From: an uncultured Thiotrichaceae bacterium | GTDB taxonomy: Bacteria > Pseudomonadota > Gammaproteobacteria > Thiotrichales > Thiotrichaceae | DNA length: 6,099 nucleotides | Direction: 5' to 3' | Assembly: GCA_937931765.1 (NCBI GenBank) | Contig: CALHAO010000500.1 | Span: 1-6,099 of the forward strand | Shown here: piece by piece, positions 1 through 5,882 of the stretch | How positions within the stretch are numbered: position 1 is the first letter of the stretch | Layout of the letters: every line of letters begins with the position of its first letter | Program-made: the position numbers and the translations under genes | Notes under the pieces: generated by a model | Database searches by the model: none | Told to the model about the DNA's origin: nothing | The model's input: only the letters and a program-made list of their open reading frames with translations

Positions 1-95
1 CGGTGATGGCGTATACCACGATTTATGATCATAAATTGAATGCTGAAAAAGGCGGGCGTTTGTCCGTTCGTTTAAAGCCAATCCAGCCCGAGTGA
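1..95 (+). CDS. gspJ: Probable GspJ minor pseudopilin, C-terminal end (partial)
   Basis: An open frame enters from the left edge (first complete codon at base 3) and ends at TGA 93-95, giving about 30 residues that finish in LSVRLKPIQPE. GspJ is a minor pseudopilin of the type II secretion pseudopilus tip, where it forms a complex with GspI and GspK in the periplasm. The call rests mainly on position: gspJ almost always lies directly before gspK, and the stop codon is 12 bp from the gspK start. The alternating hydrophobic residues fit the closing beta strand of a pseudopilin, but the fragment has no diagnostic motif. The pilin leader and most of the protein lie outside the window. The tail overlaps the gspK ribosome binding site, which suggests one operon. 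Confidence 0.6.
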   Translation, partial: VMAYTTIYDHKLNAEKGGRLSVRLKPIQPE

Positions 96-107
96 GGATA
101 GACATTC

Positions 108-1136
108 ATGAGGTCAGTTAAAGCTATCGGCAGCCAATATAAACAGCAGCAGGGAATCGCTATGATTACCGCGTTGATGATTGTGGCGATTGCGGTGACG
201 ATAACTGCATCTATTTTTGTACAACAGCGGTATAGCATAAGGCTGACTAATAACTTTCAGGATCTGGAGCAGGCGTATCAGTATGCTTACGCGGCAGAGG
301 AATTATCGGGTGTCTGGCTGAAGCGTGATGCCAAAGAAAACAAACACGACTCACTATTTGATTTTTGGGCTTCGGATGATTTGCCGCCGTTTGAAATTGA
401 TGACGATGATGGGAATGCGATTGGCGAAGTGAGAATGACCATTGAGGATATGCAGGGTCGTTTTAATATTAATAATGTCTTTGATGAAAAGAAGAAAGCA
501 CCTCGTAAGGAACTGGTACGGGCATTTCAGTTGTTATTGCAGGAAACTGGTGTGCCGACCAGTTTTTCTCACAGTGTGGTGGATTGGATTGATCCCGATG
601 ATGAGATTTACCTGAATGGTGCTGAGAGTACTTATTATTTAGCCTTGGACCCGCCTTATCGTACCGGGAATAAGTTTCTGGTGGATAGCAGTGAATTGCT
701 AGCTATGAAAATGGATGGTGTTGAAAAACCGGCTGATAAAGCTGAAAAGTTGAAAGAGCTGTTCTTTCATACTGCTGCATTACCAACACCTACTGCGATT
801 AATGTTAATACGGCTAGTGATGAAGTTATGCTCTCTGCGGGAATGTTGCCTCGCCAGGTTGAGATGCTGATGAACTATCGCCAGTCTAATCCGATACCGG
901 ATAAGGCTACGCTAAATACGGGTATTAGCGGACTCGGTTTAAGTGCGGAAACGCAGGCTTTATTAGGCGTTGAATCCAACTATTTCCGCTTGTATGGACA
1001 GGTACGACTGGGCAAAAGTCGTTTGTTTTTAAACAGTTTATTATTTCGTTCACCGAAGGGTGAGGTTCATGTCATCATGCGGCAATTTTCGCGGGTGGCA
1101 CGGCCTAAACCTAAAACAACAGCATTCTCAGGTTAG
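108..1136 (+). CDS. gspK: Type II secretion minor pseudopilin GspK
   Basis: GspK caps the type II secretion pseudopilus together with GspI and GspJ in the periplasm. The 342-residue length is normal for the family. Residues 1-16 look like a prepilin leader ending in QQQG, so prepilin peptidase (GspO) should cut between G16 and I17. A hydrophobic stretch at about 17-38 follows. Position +5 of the mature chain is Thr (T21) instead of the usual Glu, a known trait of GspK. Family motifs are clear: DMQGRFNINN (114-123), VVDWIDPDDE (157-166), GAESTYYLALDPPYR (171-185) and TAINVNTASDEVMLSAG (229-245), the last resembling a helix-hairpin-helix region. The ATG is chosen because it places the leader correctly and has a TGAGGA Shine-Dalgarno (93-98) nine bases upstream, inside the gspJ stop. 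gspL begins 9 bp downstream. Confidence 0.95.
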   Translation: MRSVKAIGSQYKQQQGIAMITALMIVAIAVTITASIFVQQRYSIRLTNNFQDLEQAYQYAYAAEELSGVWLKRDAKENKHDSLFDFWASDDLPPFEIDDDDGNAIGEVRMTIEDMQGRFNINNVFDEKKKAPRKELVRAFQLLLQETGVPTSFSHSVVDWIDPDDEIYLNGAESTYYLALDPPYRTGNKFLVDSSELLAMKMDGVEKPADKAEKLKELFFHTAALPTPTAINVNTASDEVMLSAGMLPRQVEMLMNYRQSNPIPDKATLNTGISGLGLSAETQALLGVESNYFRLYGQVRLGKSRLFLNSLLFRSPKGEVHVIMRQFSRVARPKPKTTAFSG

Positions 1137-1145
1137 AAAACAACT

Positions 1146-2399
1146 ATGTTAATTATTCATCTGCAAAATCCCGATGATCATGAATTTTCCTATGTGAATC
1201 TGAGTGGTAATAAAGCGTCTGGTGCCTGGAAGCGTGGAAACTGGGGTGAAGTGTCCCGAATGGCTCAGCGTGATAACGTGATATTGCTGATACCGACCCG
1301 TGATGTTCTGCTGATTAACACAACACTAACCACCAGTAATAGTCGCCACCTGAAGCAGGCATTGCCCTATGCGTTGGAAGAAAACCTGGTGGAAGATCCT
1401 GCGACGCAGCATTTTGTCTGGCAGGCGCGTAAAGGTTCACCAGAGATTCTGGATGTTGCTGTTATCGCACGGGAAACCCTGAAAAGTTGGATGGCGCTGT
1501 TAAAGAAACATCGCATTAAAGCCAGAACCATTTTGCCGGATGTGTTTGCGCTGCCGATTGCAGAAGATGAGCACGCGGTACCGACTTTTGTGCAGCATAG
1601 TGGTCAGGTATTAGTGCGTACGGGGCCAATGAGTGGGTTTTCCTGCTCCGCGTCGGCCATGCCGCTGATTATTGACGGGTTGTTCCCCGAGAAAAACACT
1701 AGTAACAGTGCCGAAGGTGATGCAGAAGTTGTTGTTGATAACTTACGGGAAGTCTGGCTTAACACTGATGAGCCTGCTGACTGGCAGCAATCGTTAACTG
1801 CATTGCGGGAGCCGCAGTCGGACATGTTGTTGTCTGAAAGCATTCAGCAAGGTTCAGCATTAAACCTGTTAAGTGGTTATCAGGATGCCAGTATGTCCAA
1901 CTTTAATCAGCACTGGAAACGCTGGCGGGTAGCTGCAGTATTTGCGGTGCTGACGCTGGGTATTCTGGTGGGCATTCAGGTGATGGATACCATGCGCCTG
2001 CAGCGGCAATTGGCGACTGAAGAGGCTACTAATCAGGCTATGTTTAGGCAGGTATTTCCTGAAATCACTAATCTTAATGTGCGTACTATACGTTCTCGGG
2101 TGAAATCCGAAATTAAACGTCTGGAGACGGAAACTGGGCGTAAAGACTCCGGAAAAGTCAGTCCATTGCCGTATATGGCAACAGTGGCGCAGACATTTGG
2201 TAAAGAGAAAACGGTAAAGATTACAGAAGTTCGCAGTCGGCGCGGCAATCTGGTGATCCGTTTTACTTCACCCAGCGTAGAGTTAATGGATAAATTGGGC
2301 AAAGAACTGGGTAAAAGTCTTGGTTTTGACCCACGTATCGAAATATCAACAACGGCTGATGGCGCACAGGCAACGCTGACACTGGAGGCTCAATCATGA
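1146..2399 (+). CDS. gspL: Type II secretion inner-membrane platform protein GspL
   Basis: GspL links the cytoplasmic ATPase GspE to the inner-membrane assembly platform and pairs with GspM. The 417 residues show the usual plan. The N-terminal cytoplasmic actin-like region contains the family signature HLKQALPYALEENL (68-81). It ends in the conserved SALNLLSGYQ segment (237-246) just before the membrane. One transmembrane helix lies at about 261-279, preceded by WKRWR. A probable coiled stretch (about 281-330) and a small ferredoxin-like periplasmic domain (about 340-414) follow. The start lacks a strong Shine-Dalgarno sequence, so translation may depend on ribosomes finishing gspK 9 bp upstream. 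The 3' end overlaps gspM by four bases (ATGA). The weakest point is the exact start; the family assignment is firm. Confidence 0.93.
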   Translation: MLIIHLQNPDDHEFSYVNLSGNKASGAWKRGNWGEVSRMAQRDNVILLIPTRDVLLINTTLTTSNSRHLKQALPYALEENLVEDPATQHFVWQARKGSPEILDVAVIARETLKSWMALLKKHRIKARTILPDVFALPIAEDEHAVPTFVQHSGQVLVRTGPMSGFSCSASAMPLIIDGLFPEKNTSNSAEGDAEVVVDNLREVWLNTDEPADWQQSLTALREPQSDMLLSESIQQGSALNLLSGYQDASMSNFNQHWKRWRVAAVFAVLTLGILVGIQVMDTMRLQRQLATEEATNQAMFRQVFPEITNLNVRTIRSRVKSEIKRLETETGRKDSGKVSPLPYMATVAQTFGKEKTVKITEVRSRRGNLVIRFTSPSVELMDKLGKELGKSLGFDPRIEISTTADGAQATLTLEAQS

Positions 2400-2887
2400 A
2401 AGCATGGTTTCAGGCTTTATCTGAACGGGAGCGCAATCTGGTTCTGTTGAGTGGTTTTTTGCTGGTGGCGTTATTAGCGTATTTTTATGGTTGGAAGCCT
2501 CTGTTGCGTTATCACTCTGAACTTGAGCGGGATATTAAATTAACACTTGAAGATCGTGAGTTTATTGAGCAGGCCGAAGGACAGGTACAGTTTCTGGAGC
2601 AGGCAAAACAGAGCAAGAAGGTTGTGGATACGGCCACCAGTGTGCAGCTATTGGCCAACCCGTTGCTCAAGCGTTATAAGTTGGATAATTCGAATAAGGT
2701 CGGTGTACGTTCAGAAGCAAAAAGTAAGGATGTGGTGAGTATACGGATGGAGAATGCCCCGTTTGATGCGTTGATTAATTTCATTGGTGCAATGGAGCAA
2801 CAACACAATATCAAGGTGAGTAACATGGCTTTGGTTCCGACAAAAATAGCTGGAGTGACCAGCGCACAGGTGACACTGGAACGATGA
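2396..2887 (+). CDS. gspM: Type II secretion inner-membrane platform protein GspM
   Basis: GspM is a bitopic inner-membrane protein that dimerises with GspL in the type II secretion platform. The 163 residues match the family length. A short cytoplasmic N terminus with the conserved WFQALSERERNLV segment (4-16) leads into one membrane helix at about 15-33. A charged, probably coiled-coil stretch (about 38-80) follows, then a small periplasmic ferredoxin-like domain containing FDALINFIGAMEQQHNIKVSNM (123-144) and the terminal AQVTLER. The start overlaps the gspL stop as ATGA and has a strong TGGAGG Shine-Dalgarno (2383-2388) seven bases upstream, so coupled translation with gspL is likely. The stop overlaps the gspN start in the same way. 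No defects are seen. Confidence 0.93.
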   Translation: MKAWFQALSERERNLVLLSGFLLVALLAYFYGWKPLLRYHSELERDIKLTLEDREFIEQAEGQVQFLEQAKQSKKVVDTATSVQLLANPLLKRYKLDNSNKVGVRSEAKSKDVVSIRMENAPFDALINFIGAMEQQHNIKVSNMALVPTKIAGVTSAQVTLER

Positions 2888-3678
2888 AAAAGCAATTATT
2901 CTGGACATTTGCTGGTCTTACCAGTTTCGCCGTTTCTCTGATCGCATTGGCTCCACTACCGGTTGTCGCTCAGCAAGTGATGAAGCTGAATCCCGGTTTG
3001 GAATTTGCGGGTGTCAGCGGTAATTTGTGGAAAGGTCAGGTGCAACGTTTGACTACGCCACAAGCAGTAGTAAATGATTTGAGTTGGACACTGGCTCCGA
3101 AAAAACTGCTGACTGGTTATCTGGCTGCTGATATGCAGGCCGAAGTGAAAACGATACAGGTGCGTGGTCAGTGTGGTATTTCGATTGGCAAAACACTGCA
3201 CTGCTCACCTTTACGGGCTGAACTTGATGCTAAGAATATAGGCCAGTTGGCACCTAAGGGAACCCGTATTCCGGTGGGTTTAGAAGGAACGATGATTGCT
3301 AATCTGGATGATATTACCTGGGATCGGGTGAAGGTTCCTGTGGCTAATGGTCGTTTCTTGTGGGATGACGGCAAAGTAGTTAATCCGGTTCAAATGGAGT
3401 TGGGTGGCCGTTATATAGCTAATATCGAAGCCAGTAAAGATGATGGTGCACTGGCTGTTGAGTTATTGTCTGAAGAAACTGCTGTTGTGCTGGACGGTGA
3501 CATTAATGTTGAACCAGAAGGTGAGTATGCGCTTGAGTTGAGCGTAAAAGCGGCGAACAATGCACCACCGATGATAGGAGCCGCACTGGAAATGGCGGGA
3601 GCTGTTCAGACTGATGGTAGTGTTAGAATCACTCAGAAGGGTGTATTGCCGTTGCCGAAAGTTGAGTCTGAAAAATAA
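2884..3678 (+). CDS. gspN: Type II secretion protein GspN
   Basis: GspN is an accessory inner-membrane protein found in some but not all type II secretion operons; its exact role is not settled. The 264 residues begin with KK and a hydrophobic helix at about 6-28, either a signal anchor or an uncleaved signal. The rest is a beta-rich periplasmic domain. The family pattern is visible in FAGVSGNLWKGQVQRL (41-56) and LSWTLAPKKLLTGYLAAD (66-83), resembling the G-S-x-W-x-G and W-x-L-x-P motifs of T2SSN proteins. Cys97 and Cys107 could form a periplasmic disulfide. The start overlaps the gspM stop as ATGA, with only a weak TGGA close to it, so translational coupling is the likely means of initiation. 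This is the last gsp gene seen before an AT-rich spacer. Confidence 0.9.
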   Translation: MKKQLFWTFAGLTSFAVSLIALAPLPVVAQQVMKLNPGLEFAGVSGNLWKGQVQRLTTPQAVVNDLSWTLAPKKLLTGYLAADMQAEVKTIQVRGQCGISIGKTLHCSPLRAELDAKNIGQLAPKGTRIPVGLEGTMIANLDDITWDRVKVPVANGRFLWDDGKVVNPVQMELGGRYIANIEASKDDGALAVELLSEETAVVLDGDINVEPEGEYALELSVKAANNAPPMIGAALEMAGAVQTDGSVRITQKGVLPLPKVESEK

Positions 3679-3816
3679 AAACCATAGATTTATTTTATGA
3701 TTTCTCTAATTAAAATCAGATTTAGAAGTGGGATTCAATGATTTTGTGTGTTTATTGATCTAAGTAATTGTTTATGCTACTTTCATTATGAATTTTATTT
3801 ATGAGGGAAGTAGGGA
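3679..3816. other. AT-rich spacer between gspN and the lipoprotein gene
   Basis: This 138-bp gap is only about 25% GC by hand count, clearly lower than the genes on either side. It holds no open frame of note. Two weak AT-only inverted repeats are visible: AAAATAAA (3672-3679, starting inside the gspN stop region) with TTTATTTT (3689-3696), and TGATTT (3698-3703) with AAATCA (3713-3718). Neither has a GC-rich stem followed by a T-run, so neither is a convincing intrinsic terminator. The right end holds the possible promoter and ribosome binding site of the next gene. Confidence 0.6.
3755..3783 (+). promoter_or_regulatory. Possible weak sigma-70 promoter for the CAP lipoprotein gene
   Basis: TTGATC (3755-3760, 4 of 6 matches to the -35 consensus) is separated by 17 bp from TACTTT (3778-3783, 3 of 6 matches to the -10 consensus). 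Overlapping alternatives such as TATGCT (3773-3778) have no properly spaced -35. The AT-rich setting raises the chance of coincidental matches, so this is a weak inference. Transcription could also reach the gene from the gsp operon. Confidence 0.3.
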
Positions 3817-4767
3817 ATGACAAAATTAACAATATTAATTCTTACTTGCCTTCTATTATCCGCCTGCGGGGGCGGTGATGATAGTGGAGGTTCAACAGGT
3901 TCAACAGGTTCAACAGGTTCAACAGGTTCAACAGGTTCAACAGGTTCAACAGGTTCAACAGGTTCAACAGGTAGTTATAAATGCTCCGCTAGTGTTGTAA
4001 CTGAGAATAAATTTACCGATGCCTTTATTGATAAAAGACCTGCTGATATAGCCTGGGCAGGTTCAAAAGCCTATGAATCAAGTAATGTTGTAGATATCCA
4101 ATCATCTTTCAATAAAGGACGTGCAGCTGATAGCACTATCAGCGGTAAGTTACAAATGCCCAGCCAGGCTGTTTGGAACAAAATGTCTGGATCTGAAAAA
4201 GGTTTATTTCTTATCAATAGCGAGCGCTGTGAACGGGGTATCAGGCCATTTGAAGCCGTTGAATTGAATTTAGTGAACTCGCCAACACAGTATTACGCTG
4301 ATTATCTGGCGTCGCATAATGTTTTTAGCCATATCGCCGACGGTAGTACGATTTCTGAGCGCTTACAGTCACAGGGTGGTGTTGTAGTGGGTGCTAATGC
4401 TGATTTTTTCAAATATGGAGAAGGTCTTGCCTATTTCACCGGAGCTACCAACGCAAAAACACACCCTGTAATATCAGAACCCATTGCGCGCAGTGTGTAT
4501 CATTGGTTGTATGCTGATAAGAATGATGGTGGATCTGGTTATGGTCACCGTAAATTTATTCTGGCAACTGGTCTGGTAGAGAACTCCGGGAAAGGTGGTA
4601 AAGAAGGGTTGGTTAGTTTTGGTACCGCAATCAGTAAGGGAATCCATCCATCCAATGCTACTTTCCTGCAGACTAAGTCATACACAGTGCTTAATGTATT
4701 TGATCCCAATGAAAACTGGAGTCTGGGCAATATTAAAGAAGTTGAGATTAACGCTCCTGGCCAATGA
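3817..4767 (+). CDS. CAP/SCP-domain lipoprotein with a (Gly-Ser-Thr)9 linker
   Basis: The protein has 316 residues. A lipoprotein signal peptide ends in the lipobox LSAC, with Cys17 as the acylated residue; Gly at +2 gives no inner-membrane retention signal, so the outer membrane is the expected site. A GGGDDSG stretch leads into nine exact Gly-Ser-Thr triplets (residues 25-51), a flexible linker. Residues about 54-125 are unassigned. From about 126 to 275 the sequence resembles bacterial CAP (SCP/YkwD-like) domains: LFLINSERCERGIRPF (130-145), NVFSHIADG with His172, YGEGLAY with Glu202, HW (229-230) and GHRKFIL with His244. These supply most of the usual CAP cavity residues. Cys56 and Cys138 could pair. 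The function of bacterial CAP lipoproteins is mostly unknown, so none is assigned. An AGGGA Shine-Dalgarno (3804-3808) lies eight bases before the ATG. A strong terminator follows the gene. Confidence 0.85.
   Translation: MTKLTILILTCLLLSACGGGDDSGGSTGSTGSTGSTGSTGSTGSTGSTGSTGSYKCSASVVTENKFTDAFIDKRPADIAWAGSKAYESSNVVDIQSSFNKGRAADSTISGKLQMPSQAVWNKMSGSEKGLFLINSERCERGIRPFEAVELNLVNSPTQYYADYLASHNVFSHIADGSTISERLQSQGGVVVGANADFFKYGEGLAYFTGATNAKTHPVISEPIARSVYHWLYADKNDGGSGYGHRKFILATGLVENSGKGGKEGLVSFGTAISKGIHPSNATFLQTKSYTVLNVFDPNENWSLGNIKEVEINAPGQ
3889..3969 (+). repeat. Perfect 9-bp tandem repeat, nine copies, in frame
   Basis: The unit GGTTCAACA occurs nine times in a row without a single base change, followed by a partial GGT (3970-3972). 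It begins on a codon boundary of the lipoprotein gene, so each unit encodes Gly-Ser-Thr. Because the unit is a multiple of three, gain or loss of copies changes linker length but not reading frame. Identical synonymous codons in every copy point to recent slippage-type expansion or ongoing homogenisation. Confidence 0.98.
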
Positions 4768-4791
4768 ATGTGGGATTTGATCCCTCATTTA
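4765..4791 (+). other. Hairpin overlapping the lipoprotein stop codon
   Basis: TGAATG (4765-4770) and GGGAT (4772-4776) pair with ATCCC (4780-4784) and CATTTA (4786-4791) around a TTG loop, with one T-T mismatch and one G-T pair. The structure begins on the TGA stop. No T-run follows, so on its own it is not a standard intrinsic terminator. It may protect the 3' end of the mRNA or act together with the terminator just downstream; this role is inferred. Confidence 0.5.
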
Positions 4792-4797
4792 AGAATT

Positions 4798-4831
4798 AGC
4801 GCTTGGCCAAAGTATGCCAGGCGTTTGTTTT
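4798..4831 (+). terminator. Rho-independent terminator after the CAP lipoprotein gene
   Basis: The arm CGCTTGGC (4800-4807) pairs with GCCAGGCG (4816-4823), eight pairs including one G-T, around the eight-base loop CAAAGTAT. The stem can extend by A-T and G-T pairs. It is followed at once by TTTGTTTT (4824-4831). A GC-rich stem plus T-tract is the classic intrinsic terminator for the + strand. It separates the lipoprotein (and any gsp read-through) from glyQS. Confidence 0.85.
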
Positions 4832-4888
4832 GACATTCCGGATAGACACTGACTTCAGTCCATTCATCTTGTAATCCCGTCCAGGTTG

Positions 4889-4917
4889 CTGATTCACTAG
4901 TCAATCTACAGTATACT
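4889..4917 (+). promoter_or_regulatory. Probable sigma-70 promoter for glyQS
   Basis: TATACT (4912-4917) matches the -10 consensus at 5 of 6 positions. CTGATT (4889-4894) sits 17 bp upstream and keeps the TGA core of a -35 box (3 of 6). A start near 4923-4925 would give a leader of about 35 bases. The site lies downstream of the terminator, where a promoter for the housekeeping glyQS pair is expected. The small dyad ACTGA-CT-TCAGT (4848-4859) lies about 30 bp upstream of the -35, with no known factor assigned. Confidence 0.6.
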
Positions 4918-4958
4918 TCCGCATTCTTTAAAAATAACCAGAACAGCGATAATTACGC

Positions 4959-5882
4959 ATGGCTAACTACGACTTATCTACTTTTCAGGGCATGATCCAG
5001 ACCCTTCAGGCTTATTGGGCTGAGCAGGGCTGTGTGATTATGCAACCCTACGATATGGAAATGGGCGCAGGTACTTTTCACCCCGCGACTTTCTTACGTT
5101 CAATTGGCCCGGAGCCGTGGAATGCCGCTTATGTGCAGCCTTCACGTCGCCCGACCGATGGCCGTTATGGTGAAAATCCGAACCGCCTGCAGCATTATTA
5201 CCAGTTTCAGGTGTTGATGAAGCCATCACCACCGAATATGCAGGAGTTGTATCTGGGATCGCTGAAAGCACTGGGTTTTGATCCGTTGGTGCATGATATT
5301 CGTTTTGTGGAAGACAACTGGGAATCACCAACATTAGGTGCCTGGGGTCTGGGTTGGGAAATCTGGCTGAATGGTATGGAAGTCACCCAGTTCACTTATT
5401 TCCAGCAGGTCGGTGGTCTGGATTGCCGTCCGGTCAGTGGCGAAATCACCTATGGCCTGGAGCGTCTGGCAATGTATATGCAGGATGTGACCAGTGTTTA
5501 TGATCTGGTGTGGACGCATGGGCCAGCGGGTGATGTGACTTATGGTGATGTTTATCATCAGAATGAAGTCGAGCAATCCACTTATAACTTTGAGCATGCT
5601 GACACCGAACATCTGTTCCTACAGTTTGATGTGTCTGAGCGTGAAAGTAAGCGCATGAGTGAAGAAGGTTTGCCACTGATCGCTTATGAGCACATGCTGA
5701 AAGCGTCACATACCTTTAACTTGTTGGATGCGCGGAAAGCTATTTCTGTGACAGAACGTCAGCGTTATATTCTGAGGGTGCGTACGCTTTCGCGGGCAAT
5801 TGCTGAGGGTTATTACGCAACCCGTGAAAAGCTCGGATTCCCTATGTTAAAAGACCAAGATAGTGCGGAGGAGAAAGCCTGA
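4959..5882 (+). CDS. glyQ: Glycyl-tRNA synthetase alpha subunit
   Basis: GlyQ is the catalytic chain of the bacterial alpha2beta2 glycyl-tRNA synthetase, a class II enzyme that activates glycine with ATP and charges tRNA-Gly in the cytoplasm. The 307 residues are close to the E. coli length of about 303. Highly conserved blocks from memory of that protein are present: TFQGMIQTLQAYWAEQGC (8-25), PSRRPTDGRYGENPNRLQHY (61-80, motif 2 region), FVEDNWESPTLGAWGLGWE (116-134), and the motif 3 segment EITYGLERLAMY (162-173) with Arg169. LLDARKAISVTERQRYILR (255-273) marks the C-terminal part. The start MANYDLSTFQG aligns with the E. coli N terminus, although no good Shine-Dalgarno precedes it. The stop TGA shares its last base with the glyS start, so the two subunits are co-translated. 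Confidence 0.98.
   Translation: MANYDLSTFQGMIQTLQAYWAEQGCVIMQPYDMEMGAGTFHPATFLRSIGPEPWNAAYVQPSRRPTDGRYGENPNRLQHYYQFQVLMKPSPPNMQELYLGSLKALGFDPLVHDIRFVEDNWESPTLGAWGLGWEIWLNGMEVTQFTYFQQVGGLDCRPVSGEITYGLERLAMYMQDVTSVYDLVWTHGPAGDVTYGDVYHQNEVEQSTYNFEHADTEHLFLQFDVSERESKRMSEEGLPLIAYEHMLKASHTFNLLDARKAISVTERQRYILRVRTLSRAIAEGYYATREKLGFPMLKDQDSAEEKA

Noticed and set aside
108..238. Missing Glu at +5 of the pseudopilin as a defect
   Set aside because: Thr21 replaces the usual Glu, but lack of Glu5 is typical of GspK and fits its place at the pseudopilus tip.
2547..2908. Small alternative frames within gspM on both strands
   Set aside because: They lie wholly or mainly within gspM, lack family features and supporting ribosome sites, and conflict with a well-supported gene.
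3672..3718. Terminator directly after gspN
   Set aside because: The possible stems contain only or almost only A-T pairs, are short, and are not followed by a clean T-run, so they are poor intrinsic terminators.
3889..3969. Tandem repeats as a CRISPR array or a phase-variation switch
   Set aside because: Units are 9 bp with no spacers, so this is not CRISPR. The unit is a multiple of three, so copy changes cannot switch the frame on or off; the repeat lies inside a coding region.
4830..4835. Perfect TTGACA as a -35 box for glyQ
   Set aside because: No acceptable -10 lies 16-18 bp downstream (bases around 4852-4858 read ACTTCAG), and the hexamer overlaps the T-tract of the terminator.
4832..4958. 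T-box or other riboswitch in the glyQ leader
   Set aside because: The predicted leader is only about 35 bases, no T-box sequence or anti-terminator is visible, and T-boxes are mainly a Firmicutes feature.
5038..5709. Several open frames on the - strand across glyQ
   Set aside because: They overlap a highly conserved gene, show no recognisable protein features, and are best explained as by-products of glyQ codon use.
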